From Amycolatopsis thailandensis (lineage in GTDB: Bacteria > Actinomycetota > Actinomycetes > Mycobacteriales > Pseudonocardiaceae), in the NCBI RefSeq assembly GCF_002234405.1, contig NZ_NMQT01000137.1:1-32408 (forward strand): DNA of 32,408 nucleotides. The letters are read 5' to 3'. Position 1 is the stretch's first letter. Every line of letters begins with the position of its first letter. Shown piece by piece: positions 7,192 to 14,960 of the stretch. The translations under genes were made by a program, and so were the position numbers. Below the pieces are notes generated by a model. It was not told where the DNA came from, searched no databases, and saw only the letters and a list, made by a program, of their open reading frames with translations.

Positions 7192-10158
7192 GTGGAGTTC
7201 AAGGTGCTCGGCCCGCTCGGGGCCTCCGTCCCGCTCCCGTCGGCGGCTCAGCCCCGTCGGGTGCTCGCGGTGCTGCTGACCAGGCCGAACGAGTTCGTCC
7301 ACCGGGACACCCTCGTGGACGAACTCTGGCCGCGGGATCCGCCGTCGAGCGCCGCCGCGGTCGTGCAGATGGCGATTTCCAAGCTGCGCAAGGCGTTGTC
7401 GCCCGGGGTGCCGGTGGACGACGTCCGGCAGCGGCTGCGGGCGGGCCGGGGCGGGTACCGGCTGACGGTGTCGGAGGGGGAGCTGGACGCCGCCGGCTTC
7501 TCCGGGCTGGCAGGCTCGGCCGCGACGGCGACCGGCGCCGAACGCAGGGCGCTGCTCGAACGGGCACTGGGGTTGTGGCGCGGCCGGGCGTTCGCCGACG
7601 TCCCGGCCGGTCCGCTGGTGGAGGCGCACCGGCTGTGGCTCGAAGATCAGCGGTGTTCGGTACTGGGCAGGCTCGTGGAACTGGAGCTCGCGGCCGGTGA
7701 CCACAAGGCGGTCGCCGACCGGTTGGGACCCGAACTGGCCGCCCGGCCGGGTGACGAGCGCTTCGCCGGATGGCTCGCCGAGGCGCTGCACGGGCTCGGT
7801 CGCCGGGACGCCGCGCTGGCCGTCCTCGACCGGTGCCGTCAGGCGCTGTGGGAGCACGCCGGTGTCTCGCCGGGGGAGGACCTGCTCGCGACCCACCGCC
7901 GGATCGCCGGAACGGGCTGGTCGGCGGGCGGTCCACCGTGCGGCCTTCCCCCGGCGACGCCGGACTTCACCGGCAGAGCCGGGGAACTCGCGGACGTCGC
8001 ACGCGCACTGCGGACTCCCGCGCCGGTCGTGTTGCACGGCGCCGCGGGAGCGGGGAAGAGCACGGTGGCCGTCCAAGCCGCGTGGCGGACGCGCAAGCGG
8101 TTCCCGGACGGTCAGCTCGTCGCCGATCTGCGGGAGACCGGCGATGTACTCACCGGGTTCCTTCGCGCGCTCGGCTTCGCGGAAGCGGAACTCCCCGCCG
8201 ACCGCGCCGGGCTGATCTCGTTGTGGCAGAGCCACACCGCGGACCGGCGGCTGCTGGTGATCCTCGAAAACTGCCGGTCCGAGGCCGAGGTGCGGCCGTT
8301 GCTGCCGAGCGGTCCCGGCTGCGCGACGATCGTGACGACGAGGCGACGGCTCGCGGGGCTGGTCGGGGCGCGACCGGTCGAGGTCGGTCCGCTGCCCTAC
8401 GCGGAATCGCGGCTGCTGCTCGGCGCGGTCGCCGGAGAGGGACGGCTGGCCGCCGAACCGGACGCCGTCCGCCGGGTGCTGGCCTGTTGCGACGGGCTCG
8501 CGCTGGCGGTGCGCGTGGCGGGGATGAAGCTGGTGCAGCGGCCGAGACTGAGCGTCGCCGAGTTCGCGGCGCGGCTGGAGAACGAGCGCCTGCGCCTCGA
8601 CGAACTTGCCGCCGGAGACCTGGCCGTCCGCCCGGTGCTCGCCGCGGCCCTCGCCGAGCTTTCGTCAGGACAGCGCGACTCCTTGCGGTTGCTCGCTTTT
8701 CCCGGCGCGACCGAGGTCGCCGACTGGTTCGCGACGGCCCTGCTGGGTCGTTCGTCCCGCGAAGCTGCCGAGCTGCTCGACGACCTGGTGGACGACCATC
8801 TGCTCCACGTCGAGCCGGATCAGGCCGGTTTCCCCCGGTACCGGCTGCCAGGGCTGGTCCGGCTCGCGCATCGGGAAGCGCCGGACCCCGTGGCTCTCCG
8901 GCGTGCGCTGACGGTGATGGCGGCGTTGGCCGAACACGCTTCGGCCGCGCTCGGCGCCGAGTATCCGCCGCCTCGGCGCATCGACGCGCCTGCCGCGGCC
9001 GCGGACCGGGTCGCGGCCGATCCGGTCGGCTGGCGTGCCGCGGAGTCCGCGAACCTCGCGCTCGCCGTCCGGACCGCGAAGAACCACGGCTGGACCGAGC
9101 TGACCGCGCGGCTGGCCGAGGCCTACAGCGACCTCGTCGGCCCTCGGAACGGCGGTTCGGCCGCCTGGCTCGGGTTCGGCGTCGTGCGTGATCGCCTCGA
9201 CCTGCCGGCGGAGGCGGAGAAACTGCTGAAGCTCGGCCATTCCCACGCCGACGCGGGGGATCTGGCGCGGGCGAGGACGTGCTATTCGCTGGCCGAGGCC
9301 CGCTTCCGCTCCTCGGGCGATCCGCGGGGCACCGGGGCCGCGCTCGTCGCGCTCGCCGACGTCGACGCGGACTCCGGCCGGACCCACGCGGCTGTCGGCG
9401 CGCTGCGGGAGGCGCTGGACCTGTTGCGGGACTGCGGTGACCTCGCCGGGCAGGCGATGGCGTCTTCCCAGTTCGGCTCACTCTGGGACGACCTCGGCGA
9501 CTTCCGGCGGGCGAAGGAATGCTTCGACGCGAGCCTGCTGCTCTCGTTGCATTGCGAAGACGGGTACCAGCACGACAGATCCGCCAAGCGGTACGCCGAC
9601 GTCCTGCGACGGCACGGCCGCCTGGACGAGGCCGGCGATCTGCTGACGAGCGCGCTGACCGGCACCCGGAACTCGCGTGAACGCCACTGGGAGGCGCACG
9701 TCCTGCGCAGTCTCGGCGATCTTCACGCGAAAGCGGGCGACGCGGGGGAGAGCGAACTCTGTCTTTCGCGGTCACTGGAGCTGTTCGAGAACGCCGGGCA
9801 CCGGCACGCCGCCGCGTACACGCATCGGAGTTTCGGCGAATCCCTGCGGCTCGCGGGCGAGCACGTCCGGGCCGCCGATCATCTGGGACTCGCGATGAGC
9901 ACGTTCCGCGAGCTCGGTGACCGCCGGGGCGGCGGATACGCCTTGCTCAGCTTCGGGCGCCTGCGGGCGGACGAAGGCGCCGCGACCGAAGCCGCCGAAG
10001 GGCTCCGCACCGCCGCGGGGCTGTTCCGTGAACTGGGATTCCCGGTGTGGGAATTGCGCGCGCTCAAGGACCTTTCCGCCGTCGACACGGGCACACGCCA
10101 GCGAGAGCGGACTCGTGAAGCCTTGACGAAGATCCGCTTCGGAACGACCCCGGCATAG
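7192..10158 (+). CDS. SARP/AfsR-like regulator with NB-ARC and TPR domains
   Basis: A 988-residue STAND-type transcriptional regulator. Domains in order: OmpR-like winged helix (about 1-93), bacterial transcriptional activation domain (about 98-240), NB-ARC ATPase (about 258-560; Walker A GAAGAGKST at 283-291; Walker B-like LLVILENC; TTRRRLAGL sensor block) and a tetratricopeptide-like C-terminus (about 660-970). AfsR-family proteins of this layout activate secondary-metabolite genes when phosphorylated or ligand-bound. The Walker B segment reads LEN rather than the usual LDN/LDD, so ATP hydrolysis may be weak. The GTG start at 7192 has AGGTGG three bases upstream and a TACATT -10-like element at 7156. 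No biosynthetic cluster lies next to it in this window, so its target is unknown. Confidence 0.93.
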   Translation: MEFKVLGPLGASVPLPSAAQPRRVLAVLLTRPNEFVHRDTLVDELWPRDPPSSAAAVVQMAISKLRKALSPGVPVDDVRQRLRAGRGGYRLTVSEGELDAAGFSGLAGSAATATGAERRALLERALGLWRGRAFADVPAGPLVEAHRLWLEDQRCSVLGRLVELELAAGDHKAVADRLGPELAARPGDERFAGWLAEALHGLGRRDAALAVLDRCRQALWEHAGVSPGEDLLATHRRIAGTGWSAGGPPCGLPPATPDFTGRAGELADVARALRTPAPVVLHGAAGAGKSTVAVQAAWRTRKRFPDGQLVADLRETGDVLTGFLRALGFAEAELPADRAGLISLWQSHTADRRLLVILENCRSEAEVRPLLPSGPGCATIVTTRRRLAGLVGARPVEVGPLPYAESRLLLGAVAGEGRLAAEPDAVRRVLACCDGLALAVRVAGMKLVQRPRLSVAEFAARLENERLRLDELAAGDLAVRPVLAAALAELSSGQRDSLRLLAFPGATEVADWFATALLGRSSREAAELLDDLVDDHLLHVEPDQAGFPRYRLPGLVRLAHREAPDPVALRRALTVMAALAEHASAALGAEYPPPRRIDAPAAAADRVAADPVGWRAAESANLALAVRTAKNHGWTELTARLAEAYSDLVGPRNGGSAAWLGFGVVRDRLDLPAEAEKLLKLGHSHADAGDLARARTCYSLAEARFRSSGDPRGTGAALVALADVDADSGRTHAAVGALREALDLLRDCGDLAGQAMASSQFGSLWDDLGDFRRAKECFDASLLLSLHCEDGYQHDRSAKRYADVLRRHGRLDEAGDLLTSALTGTRNSRERHWEAHVLRSLGDLHAKAGDAGESELCLSRSLELFENAGHRHAAAYTHRSFGESLRLAGEHVRAADHLGLAMSTFRELGDRRGGGYALLSFGRLRADEGAATEAAEGLRTAAGLFRELGFPVWELRALKDLSAVDTGTRQRERTREALTKIRFGTTPA

Positions 10159-10287
10159 CCCGCCGAGGGACCACCGGCCGCCGAGTTTGGCGAAGTTATG
10201 GCCCCGGTGTGTTGACTCTCGCTCAAGTGAGCGGACTTCGCGCCGCCCCGAAATCGCGGAACTGGGGGTGGCGGCGCGTGCTCGTGG

Positions 10288-10325
10288 CCGGGTGACGCCT
10301 TCCGAGGGCAGGAGGCGTCACCCGG
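10288..10325. terminator. Hairpin terminator between convergent genes
   Basis: CCGGGTGACGCCT (10288-10300) pairs exactly with AGGCGTCACCCGG (10313-10325); one G-T and one C-G pair extend it to 15 bp around an 8-nt loop. It sits between the regulator stop and the minus-strand esterase stop and could end transcription on both strands. No T tract is present. Confidence 0.7.
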
Positions 10326-10346
10326 TTCGTCGGCCTAGGCGCTGTC

Positions 10347-11465
10347 TTAGCCGTTCACATGCAGCAAGACGTCCGCCTCGTCGAGGAGCCCTTGGTCGAG
10401 CGGGAAGTAGCCCTGCCGCGGAACAGGATCGGTCCGGACGCGGGCGGGCGGGACGTCGGAAGCGGGGAGCAGGCCCCAATCCGTGGTGACGTGTTTCCGC
10501 AGGAAACCCTCGTAGGTGTCGGGCTCGGGCTCTTCGAGCGCGATGGACTCGCATCGGCCGAGGCTGGTCGCGACGAAGGTGTAGCGATCGCCGAGCAACG
10601 GGGCCACCAGCGCGCCGGCGGGGAACCAGGTGACGTCCGTTCCGGCCTTGCGCATCGTGCTCGGCCGGCGGCGCAGGTGGAGATTGTGGGCGAAGACCAG
10701 CGTCCTGCCGCGTCCGGCTTCGGCGGCACGGATCTCCAGCAGGTTCCGCGCCATGATCGCGTCCCTGATCGCGACCAGCGGCATGTACCGCTCGGTCGGC
10801 TCCAGGGGTTCGGCGCATTGCCTGTGGTAGCGCAGCAGATCGATCCCCGCCATGAGGTGGAGTTCCGCCCGTGACCACGCGTCCGTCACCGGTTCCGGTT
10901 TCCGCGCGCGGAGTGCGGCGAGCAGCTCGGCCGCGATCGCGCGCAGCCGGTAGGCCTCCGCGGTGGCGCCGATCGACGAAGCCGCCTCCATGACGGCTTC
11001 GGTGCGGCTCCAGCGTTCGTCGTCACCGGCCGGGCCCGCGATGTCGACGTCGAGCTCCAGGAAATCGCGGGCGTACTCGAGATAGCGCCGCGGACTGGGC
11101 GCGGAGGTGTTCTCGGTCTGCGTGTCGAAGCCGTGGAACGAAAGCCGTTCCGCGGGAGGACGGTTCTCGTTGAACTCGCGCATCCAGTCGATCAGCCGCC
11201 GGTTGGCTTCCACGGTGCCGAAGACGTGGGTGAAGCCCTCGCTCATCGCGAGGTCGAGGGTTCCGGTCCCGTCCTGGACGTGGTCGTTCGCGACGAGCGC
11301 GGCGACGCGGTCGGTTTCGAGGGCGATCGAGCGGAAGCCACGGTCGACCAGCTGCGCGAAGAGTTCGTTGCGGATCTCGGCGAAGACCGGGGTCGCGTGC
11401 GTCGGCTCGCCCAGGCCGAGCAGGTCGCAGGAGGGGGTCACGAAGTCTCGGATGTCTTGACTCAT
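10347..11465 (-). CDS. Erythromycin esterase-family protein
   Basis: A 372-residue member of the EreA/EreB-like esterase family. Family blocks are visible: LLGLGEPTHATPVFAEIRNE with the conserved Glu and His (residues 20 and 23), SIALETD, RLSFHGFDTQ, and VFAHNLHLRR near the end. Characterised members open macrolide lactone rings, but most actinobacterial paralogues have unknown substrates, so macrolide resistance should not be assumed. The ATG at 11465 is chosen because MSQDIRDF leads into the domain and upstream codons look non-coding. There is no clear ribosome site (CTTGAACCTC), so a leaderless or weakly translated mRNA is possible. Its promoter must lie in the repeat-rich gap to the right. 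Confidence 0.85.
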   Translation of the reverse strand: MSQDIRDFVTPSCDLLGLGEPTHATPVFAEIRNELFAQLVDRGFRSIALETDRVAALVANDHVQDGTGTLDLAMSEGFTHVFGTVEANRRLIDWMREFNENRPPAERLSFHGFDTQTENTSAPSPRRYLEYARDFLELDVDIAGPAGDDERWSRTEAVMEAASSIGATAEAYRLRAIAAELLAALRARKPEPVTDAWSRAELHLMAGIDLLRYHRQCAEPLEPTERYMPLVAIRDAIMARNLLEIRAAEAGRGRTLVFAHNLHLRRRPSTMRKAGTDVTWFPAGALVAPLLGDRYTFVATSLGRCESIALEEPEPDTYEGFLRKHVTTDWGLLPASDVPPARVRTDPVPRQGYFPLDQGLLDEADVLLHVNG

Positions 11466-11646
11466 GAGGTTCAAGCGTATCGTTGATGCTTCGGTTGAAA
11501 CTTTGGCCGCGTTTCGGGTGTGGGGATGTGGGAAAGCTTCAAACGGGCGGGTAGGTGGTGGCGCCTCGTCCGCCCCCTGTACTTGGAAGGGGGCCTTCAC
11601 GCGCAGCCGCTGTGACTACTGGTGCGGCCGGGGCGATCCTGAGTTA

Positions 11647-11693
11647 GTGAAGGCCTCCTTCGCTACCTTCAGGGTAGGTAAGGAGGCCTTCAC
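11647..11693. repeat. GTGAAGGCC-type hairpin element
   Basis: GTGAAGGCCTCCTT (11647-11660) pairs with AAGGAGGCCTTCAC (11680-11693); after two mismatches CTACC/GGTAG adds five more pairs around a TTCAG loop. The same 14-base arm recurs at 11770 and 27436. No coding gene ends here, so its presence is not explained by simple termination. Confidence 0.8.
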
Positions 11694-11765
11694 GGACCTG
11701 GCTGCGAGCTACCGCGTCCAGAAGCGACCGCCCCAGCCGCCCCATTCCGGCGGTGCCGTTCCCAA

Positions 11766-11820
11766 GTCCGTGAAGGCCTCCTTGAGGGACCCAGAGTCCC
11801 TCAAGGAGGCCTTCACGGAC
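11766..11820. repeat. Perfect 25-bp hairpin of the GTGAAGGCC type
   Basis: Arms 11766-11790 and 11796-11820 are exact complements with a CCAGA loop. It contains GTGAAGGCCTCCTT and lies only 72 bp after the previous copy. The exact pairing suggests recent formation or selection on structure. Confidence 0.85.
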
Positions 11821-11928
11821 CACCCGTGGTGAGGAAGAGGGCGCACGAGGCCCTCGCGGCGGCGCAACAAATCCACTTTCGAATAGCTGGCTCTCATTCC
11901 TTTCTTCCGCTATAAAGCTTAAAGAACC

Positions 11929-11970
11929 CTTCGCGCGCGAAGCTGCTTCGCTTGCGAAGCGGCACTTCGC
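11929..11970. repeat. Alternating CTTCGC/GCGAAG inverted repeats
   Basis: A 14-bp palindrome (CTTCGCGCGCGAAG, 11929-11942) runs into GCTTCGC (11945-11951), GCGAAGC (11954-11960) and CTTCGC (11965-11970). Neighbouring units can pair in mutually exclusive ways. The array ends 46 bp before the XRE start, so it may be an operator array or a leader structure. Confidence 0.65.
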
Positions 11971-12016
11971 AGGAATGCGCGAGCGCAAGTTATCAGCTGT
12001 TGAGGTGAATTGCCGC

Positions 12017-12919
12017 GTGGCAATGTCCGCGCGGAAGGAATTCCGCTCTAGTTTGTCCCGCATGGTTGAGAAGGATTCGACGGCGCGGACCCGGGAACTG
12101 GGCCACCGCATGAAGGCGTTCCGGCAGCGCAGACACTTCAGTGGAGCCGACGTCAGCCGCCGTAACGGCTGGTTGCAGAGCAAGGTCACGAGGTGGGAAC
12201 AGGGGCTGCGCGAGCTGTCCGTGGTGGACGCGGCGCTGTATCTCGCGACCTGTGGCGAGGTGGAGCCCGAGCGTGATCTGCTGCTGGAACTGACGCAGCC
12301 GGGCGGAGACCTGTACTGGGTGCGGCCGTACTTCGACGAACTCGTCGATCCGACGCAATCCCTGGCGATACAGGAGAATCTCGCGCACACCCTCGTGCGG
12401 TACGAGTCGTTGACGCTCCCCGCGCTGCTGCAGATCGAACCGTACGCCCGCACCGCCTACGAACTGATCGGCAACCGCGGCCAGGCTCAGCTGGACCAGG
12501 TCGTGAACGCCCGGATGGACCGGCAGCGGCTGCTGCGCCAGGATCGCCCGCCGCGATGCCGGTTCTACATCCACGAGCGCGCGCTGCGGTCGGTCGTCGG
12601 CGGCCCCCGGATCATGCACGAACAGCTGCTCCACCTCGTCCTGTCGGCGAACCTGCCCTATTGCTCCATCCGGATCGTCCCCGAAAGCAACGAAGTGAGC
12701 AGAACGATCGAAAATTCTTTTACCATCATGGAATTCGCGGAGCATCCGGCGGTGGTGTACACGGATTCCTACGCGGCCGGAATGTTCATCGACGACCGGG
12801 TGGCGGTCGAGGCGTATTATTCACTTGTCGCGCGACTGGAAAGCGATAGCCTGACCGAGGAAAGGTCGCGCCGGACGCTCGCCGACTGGGCGGACCGGTA
12901 CGACCGGATGAACGAGTGA
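12017..12919 (+). CDS. XRE-family regulator with DUF5753 domain
   Basis: A DNA-binding regulator of 300 residues. A Cro/C1-type helix-turn-helix lies at about residues 20-80 (STARTRELGHRMKAFRQRR..., LQSKVTRWEQGLRELS), followed by a DUF5753 domain (about 105-285; QENLAHTLVRYESLTLPALLQIEPYARTAY..., DRRQRLLR-type segment, FTIMEFAEHPAVVYTDS). The GTG at 12017 has GAGGTG nine bases upstream; an ATG at 12062 (285 residues) is possible but has no ribosome site at normal distance. Such regulators usually pair with a small DUF397 gene, and none is adjacent here. Family members are linked to development and antibiotic control in Streptomyces (BldB/WhiJ-type systems). Confidence 0.87.
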   Translation: MAMSARKEFRSSLSRMVEKDSTARTRELGHRMKAFRQRRHFSGADVSRRNGWLQSKVTRWEQGLRELSVVDAALYLATCGEVEPERDLLLELTQPGGDLYWVRPYFDELVDPTQSLAIQENLAHTLVRYESLTLPALLQIEPYARTAYELIGNRGQAQLDQVVNARMDRQRLLRQDRPPRCRFYIHERALRSVVGGPRIMHEQLLHLVLSANLPYCSIRIVPESNEVSRTIENSFTIMEFAEHPAVVYTDSYAAGMFIDDRVAVEAYYSLVARLESDSLTEERSRRTLADWADRYDRMNE

Positions 12920-12989
12920 CCCGATCGGGGTTTCCCGTCGCCTCTTCCTGGGGTAATCGTTGCGAGTAGCCGAGGAGAAGGAGGACGTG

Positions 12990-14498
12990 GTGACGAAGAC
13001 GCAGGACGGAGCCCCGGTCACCGAGGCGGAGATCGAGCGGAAGTACGACTTGGCGGCCGACAGGCCCATTCCGCCGCTGGTCCCGGCCGGTCCCGTGACG
13101 AACCAGGCCGACCCGAGGGTCGACGTCCTCGACGCCACGTACTTCGACACCGCCGACTTCCGGCTCGCGCAGGCGGGCATCACGTTGCGGCGGAGGCTCG
13201 GCGGAAGCGACGAGGGCTGGCATCTCAAGCTGCCCGTCAGCGAGGACAAACGCGAGGAACTCCGCCTGCCGCTGTCGGGCAAGCCGGAGAAGGTGCCCGG
13301 CGCGCTCGCGAAACTGGTCCGGGCGCACACCCTCGGCGCCAAACTCGTCCAGGCGGCGCACTTGCGCACCGAACGCACGTCGTATGCCCTGCTCGACGCG
13401 AAGGGGCGCGAAGTCGCGACGTTGACGGACGACGTCGTCACCGGCGAGGCGGGCGGGGAGAAGGCGCACCTCGACCGGTGGCGGGAGATCGAGATCGAAC
13501 TCTCGCCAGGCACCGACCCGAAAGTCCTCGACAGCCTGGACAGGGCCGTCGTGAAGGCGGGCGCGGAGCGGTCGAGGTGGCCGTCGAAGCTCCGGCGGCT
13601 GACCGACGACCTCGTGCCGACGGCCGAGGGGGCGTCGGGCTCTGTGCTGGCCGACTACTTCGCGAAGCAGCTGGACGCGCTGCGCCGCAACGACATCGGG
13701 GTCCGCCGCGACGCCGAGGACGCGGTGCACCAGATGCGGGTCGCGAGCAGGCGGCTGCGGAGCGGTTTGAAGACCTTCCGTCGCTCCCTCGACGCCGACG
13801 TCGCGAACGGGCTCGCCGCCGAACTCCGCTGGCTCGGCGGCGAGCTCGGGCCGGCGAGGGACAACGAGGTGATGGCCGCGCGGCTGCACGCGGAGGTCAA
13901 GGCGCTTCCGGCCGAGCTGGTGCTGGGCAACGTCGAACAGCTGATGACGCGGCATTTCGCGCGTGAGGCCGAGGAGGTCAAGGCACGCGCCATCCGGGCG
14001 CTCGACAGCAAGCGGTACACAGACCTGTTGCGATCGCTGGAAAAGCTCGTCGCCAAGCCGCGGAAGATCAAGGACGGCAAGAAAGAGCTGCGCAAGGCGG
14101 TCGCGCGTTCGGACCGGAAGCTGCGCGAGGCCGTCGCGGCCGCGAGTGAGCTCGAGCCCGGCGCGGAGCAGGACGCCGCGCTCCACGAGGTGCGCAAGAA
14201 GGCGAAGCGCGCCCGGTACGCGGCGGACACGGTCCGGCCGGTGACCGGCAAGAAGCTTCGAAAATGGCGAAAGAACGTCAAGGCCGTGCAGACCACTCTC
14301 GGTACGCATCACGACGTCGTGGTCACCCGGGACGTCCTGCGGCTGCTCGGTCTCCGCGCATACGCCGAGGCCGAAAACGCTTTCACCTACGGCCTCCTGC
14401 ACGGTCGTTCCCTCGCCGCGGCCGAGTCGGCGCACCGGCGGTTCGCCGGGGAATGGCAAGACCTGAGTAAAGGTTCTCGACCGAAATGGCTCAAATGA
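12990..14498 (+). CDS. CYTH-CHAD domain protein
   Basis: A 502-residue two-domain protein. The N-terminal CYTH domain (about 12-210) begins with the signature E-I-E-R-K (ExExK, residues 14-18) that binds metal and triphosphate. The C-terminal CHAD domain (about 220-495) is helical and His/Lys/Arg-rich, with DAVHQMRVASRRLRSGLKTF and LHEVRKKAKRARYAADT. CYTH members hydrolyse triphosphates and CHAD domains bind polyphosphate, so a role in polyphosphate or short-chain triphosphate metabolism is likely. The GTG at 12990 follows AAGGAGG by five bases. The second domain block HEVRKKAKRARYA is also typical, which supports an intact protein. Confidence 0.93.
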   Translation: MTKTQDGAPVTEAEIERKYDLAADRPIPPLVPAGPVTNQADPRVDVLDATYFDTADFRLAQAGITLRRRLGGSDEGWHLKLPVSEDKREELRLPLSGKPEKVPGALAKLVRAHTLGAKLVQAAHLRTERTSYALLDAKGREVATLTDDVVTGEAGGEKAHLDRWREIEIELSPGTDPKVLDSLDRAVVKAGAERSRWPSKLRRLTDDLVPTAEGASGSVLADYFAKQLDALRRNDIGVRRDAEDAVHQMRVASRRLRSGLKTFRRSLDADVANGLAAELRWLGGELGPARDNEVMAARLHAEVKALPAELVLGNVEQLMTRHFAREAEEVKARAIRALDSKRYTDLLRSLEKLVAKPRKIKDGKKELRKAVARSDRKLREAVAAASELEPGAEQDAALHEVRKKAKRARYAADTVRPVTGKKLRKWRKNVKAVQTTLGTHHDVVVTRDVLRLLGLRAYAEAENAFTYGLLHGRSLAAAESAHRRFAGEWQDLSKGSRPKWLK

Positions 14499-14509
14499 GG
14501 TAGCCCGGG

Positions 14510-14537
14510 TTGACCTCCCGCGCCTGGTGAGTACCGT
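14510..14537 (+). promoter_or_regulatory. Putative promoter of the STAS gene
   Basis: TTGACC (14510-14515) and TACCGT (14532-14537) are spaced 16 bp and fit a housekeeping promoter. The same segment also reads GGTT...GAGTAC, a weaker resemblance to SigF/SigB-type promoters. Either would place the start near 14544, about 30 nt before the ATG. Confidence 0.5.
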
Positions 14538-14573
14538 CGGGGTGACTTGGTGGTCTGGAGAGAGGCGCCCCCA

Positions 14574-14960
14574 ATGTTGCCTGGCCAGCGCGTACCCGGC
14601 GAACCGCCGCCCCTGGCCGTGACCACCAGCCGCCGTGATGACGGCGTCATCGTCCTCACCGCCGTGGGGGAGATCGACGCGGCCACGATCGGACGGTTCC
14701 GCACCGAGCTCACCGGTGCGTGTGGCGCGGGAAAGCAAGTGATTCTCGACCTGTCCGGCGTCGGCTTCCTCAGTTGCGCCGGACTGCACGCTCTCGAGGA
14801 GGCCAACGCCGCGGCGCCGCGGTTCTCGGTGATCGTGAAAACCGCTTTGGTGTCAAGGATCTTGGACGTCAGCGGGGTCGGAGCCGGCCTCGACGTCCGG
14901 CGGGAAGTCGAGGACGCCCTAGGCGCGGTCAGCCGTCGAGTTCGACCTCGTCCGCGCTGA
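14574..14960 (+). CDS. STAS-domain protein with Cys at the phospho-serine site
   Basis: A 128-residue STAS-domain protein of the anti-anti-sigma factor type. Blocks VGEIDAATIGRFRTEL and VILDLSGVGFLSCAGLHALEEA are canonical except at the regulatory site: where SpoIIAA has D-S-S-G-L, this protein has S-C-A-G-L (residues 67-71), so the phosphorylatable serine is replaced by Cys68. It probably cannot be switched off by an anti-sigma kinase in the usual way. The ATG at 14574 has AGAGAGG eight bases upstream. No anti-sigma factor gene is adjacent. Its last 32 bp overlap the end of the convergent LigD-like gene. Confidence 0.85.
   Translation: MLPGQRVPGEPPPLAVTTSRRDDGVIVLTAVGEIDAATIGRFRTELTGACGAGKQVILDLSGVGFLSCAGLHALEEANAAAPRFSVIVKTALVSRILDVSGVGAGLDVRREVEDALGAVSRRVRPRPR

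Larger units (their letters stand above)
11466..12016. other. 551-bp repeat-rich gap between divergent genes
   Basis: No gene is supported; open frames here are hairpin readthrough. The gap holds a half element at 11587-11600 (AAGGGGGCCTTCAC), two full hairpins (11647-11693 and 11766-11820), a short AT-rich stretch with TATAAAGCTTAAAG (11911-11924) that could hold a promoter, and alternating CTTCGC/GCGAAG repeats before the XRE regulator. It must contain divergent promoters for the esterase and regulator genes. Confidence 0.6.

Noticed and set aside
10347..11465. Macrolide resistance gene
   Set aside because: Family membership is clear, but many actinobacterial members have no known macrolide activity; resistance is not supported by sequence alone.
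11466..12016. Insertion sequence remnant
   Set aside because: Inverted repeats are short stem-loops; no transposase fragment or target-site duplication is visible.
7192..12919. Part of an antibiotic biosynthetic cluster
   Set aside because: A SARP regulator and an esterase-family gene are suggestive, but there is no synthase, synthetase or tailoring set around them.
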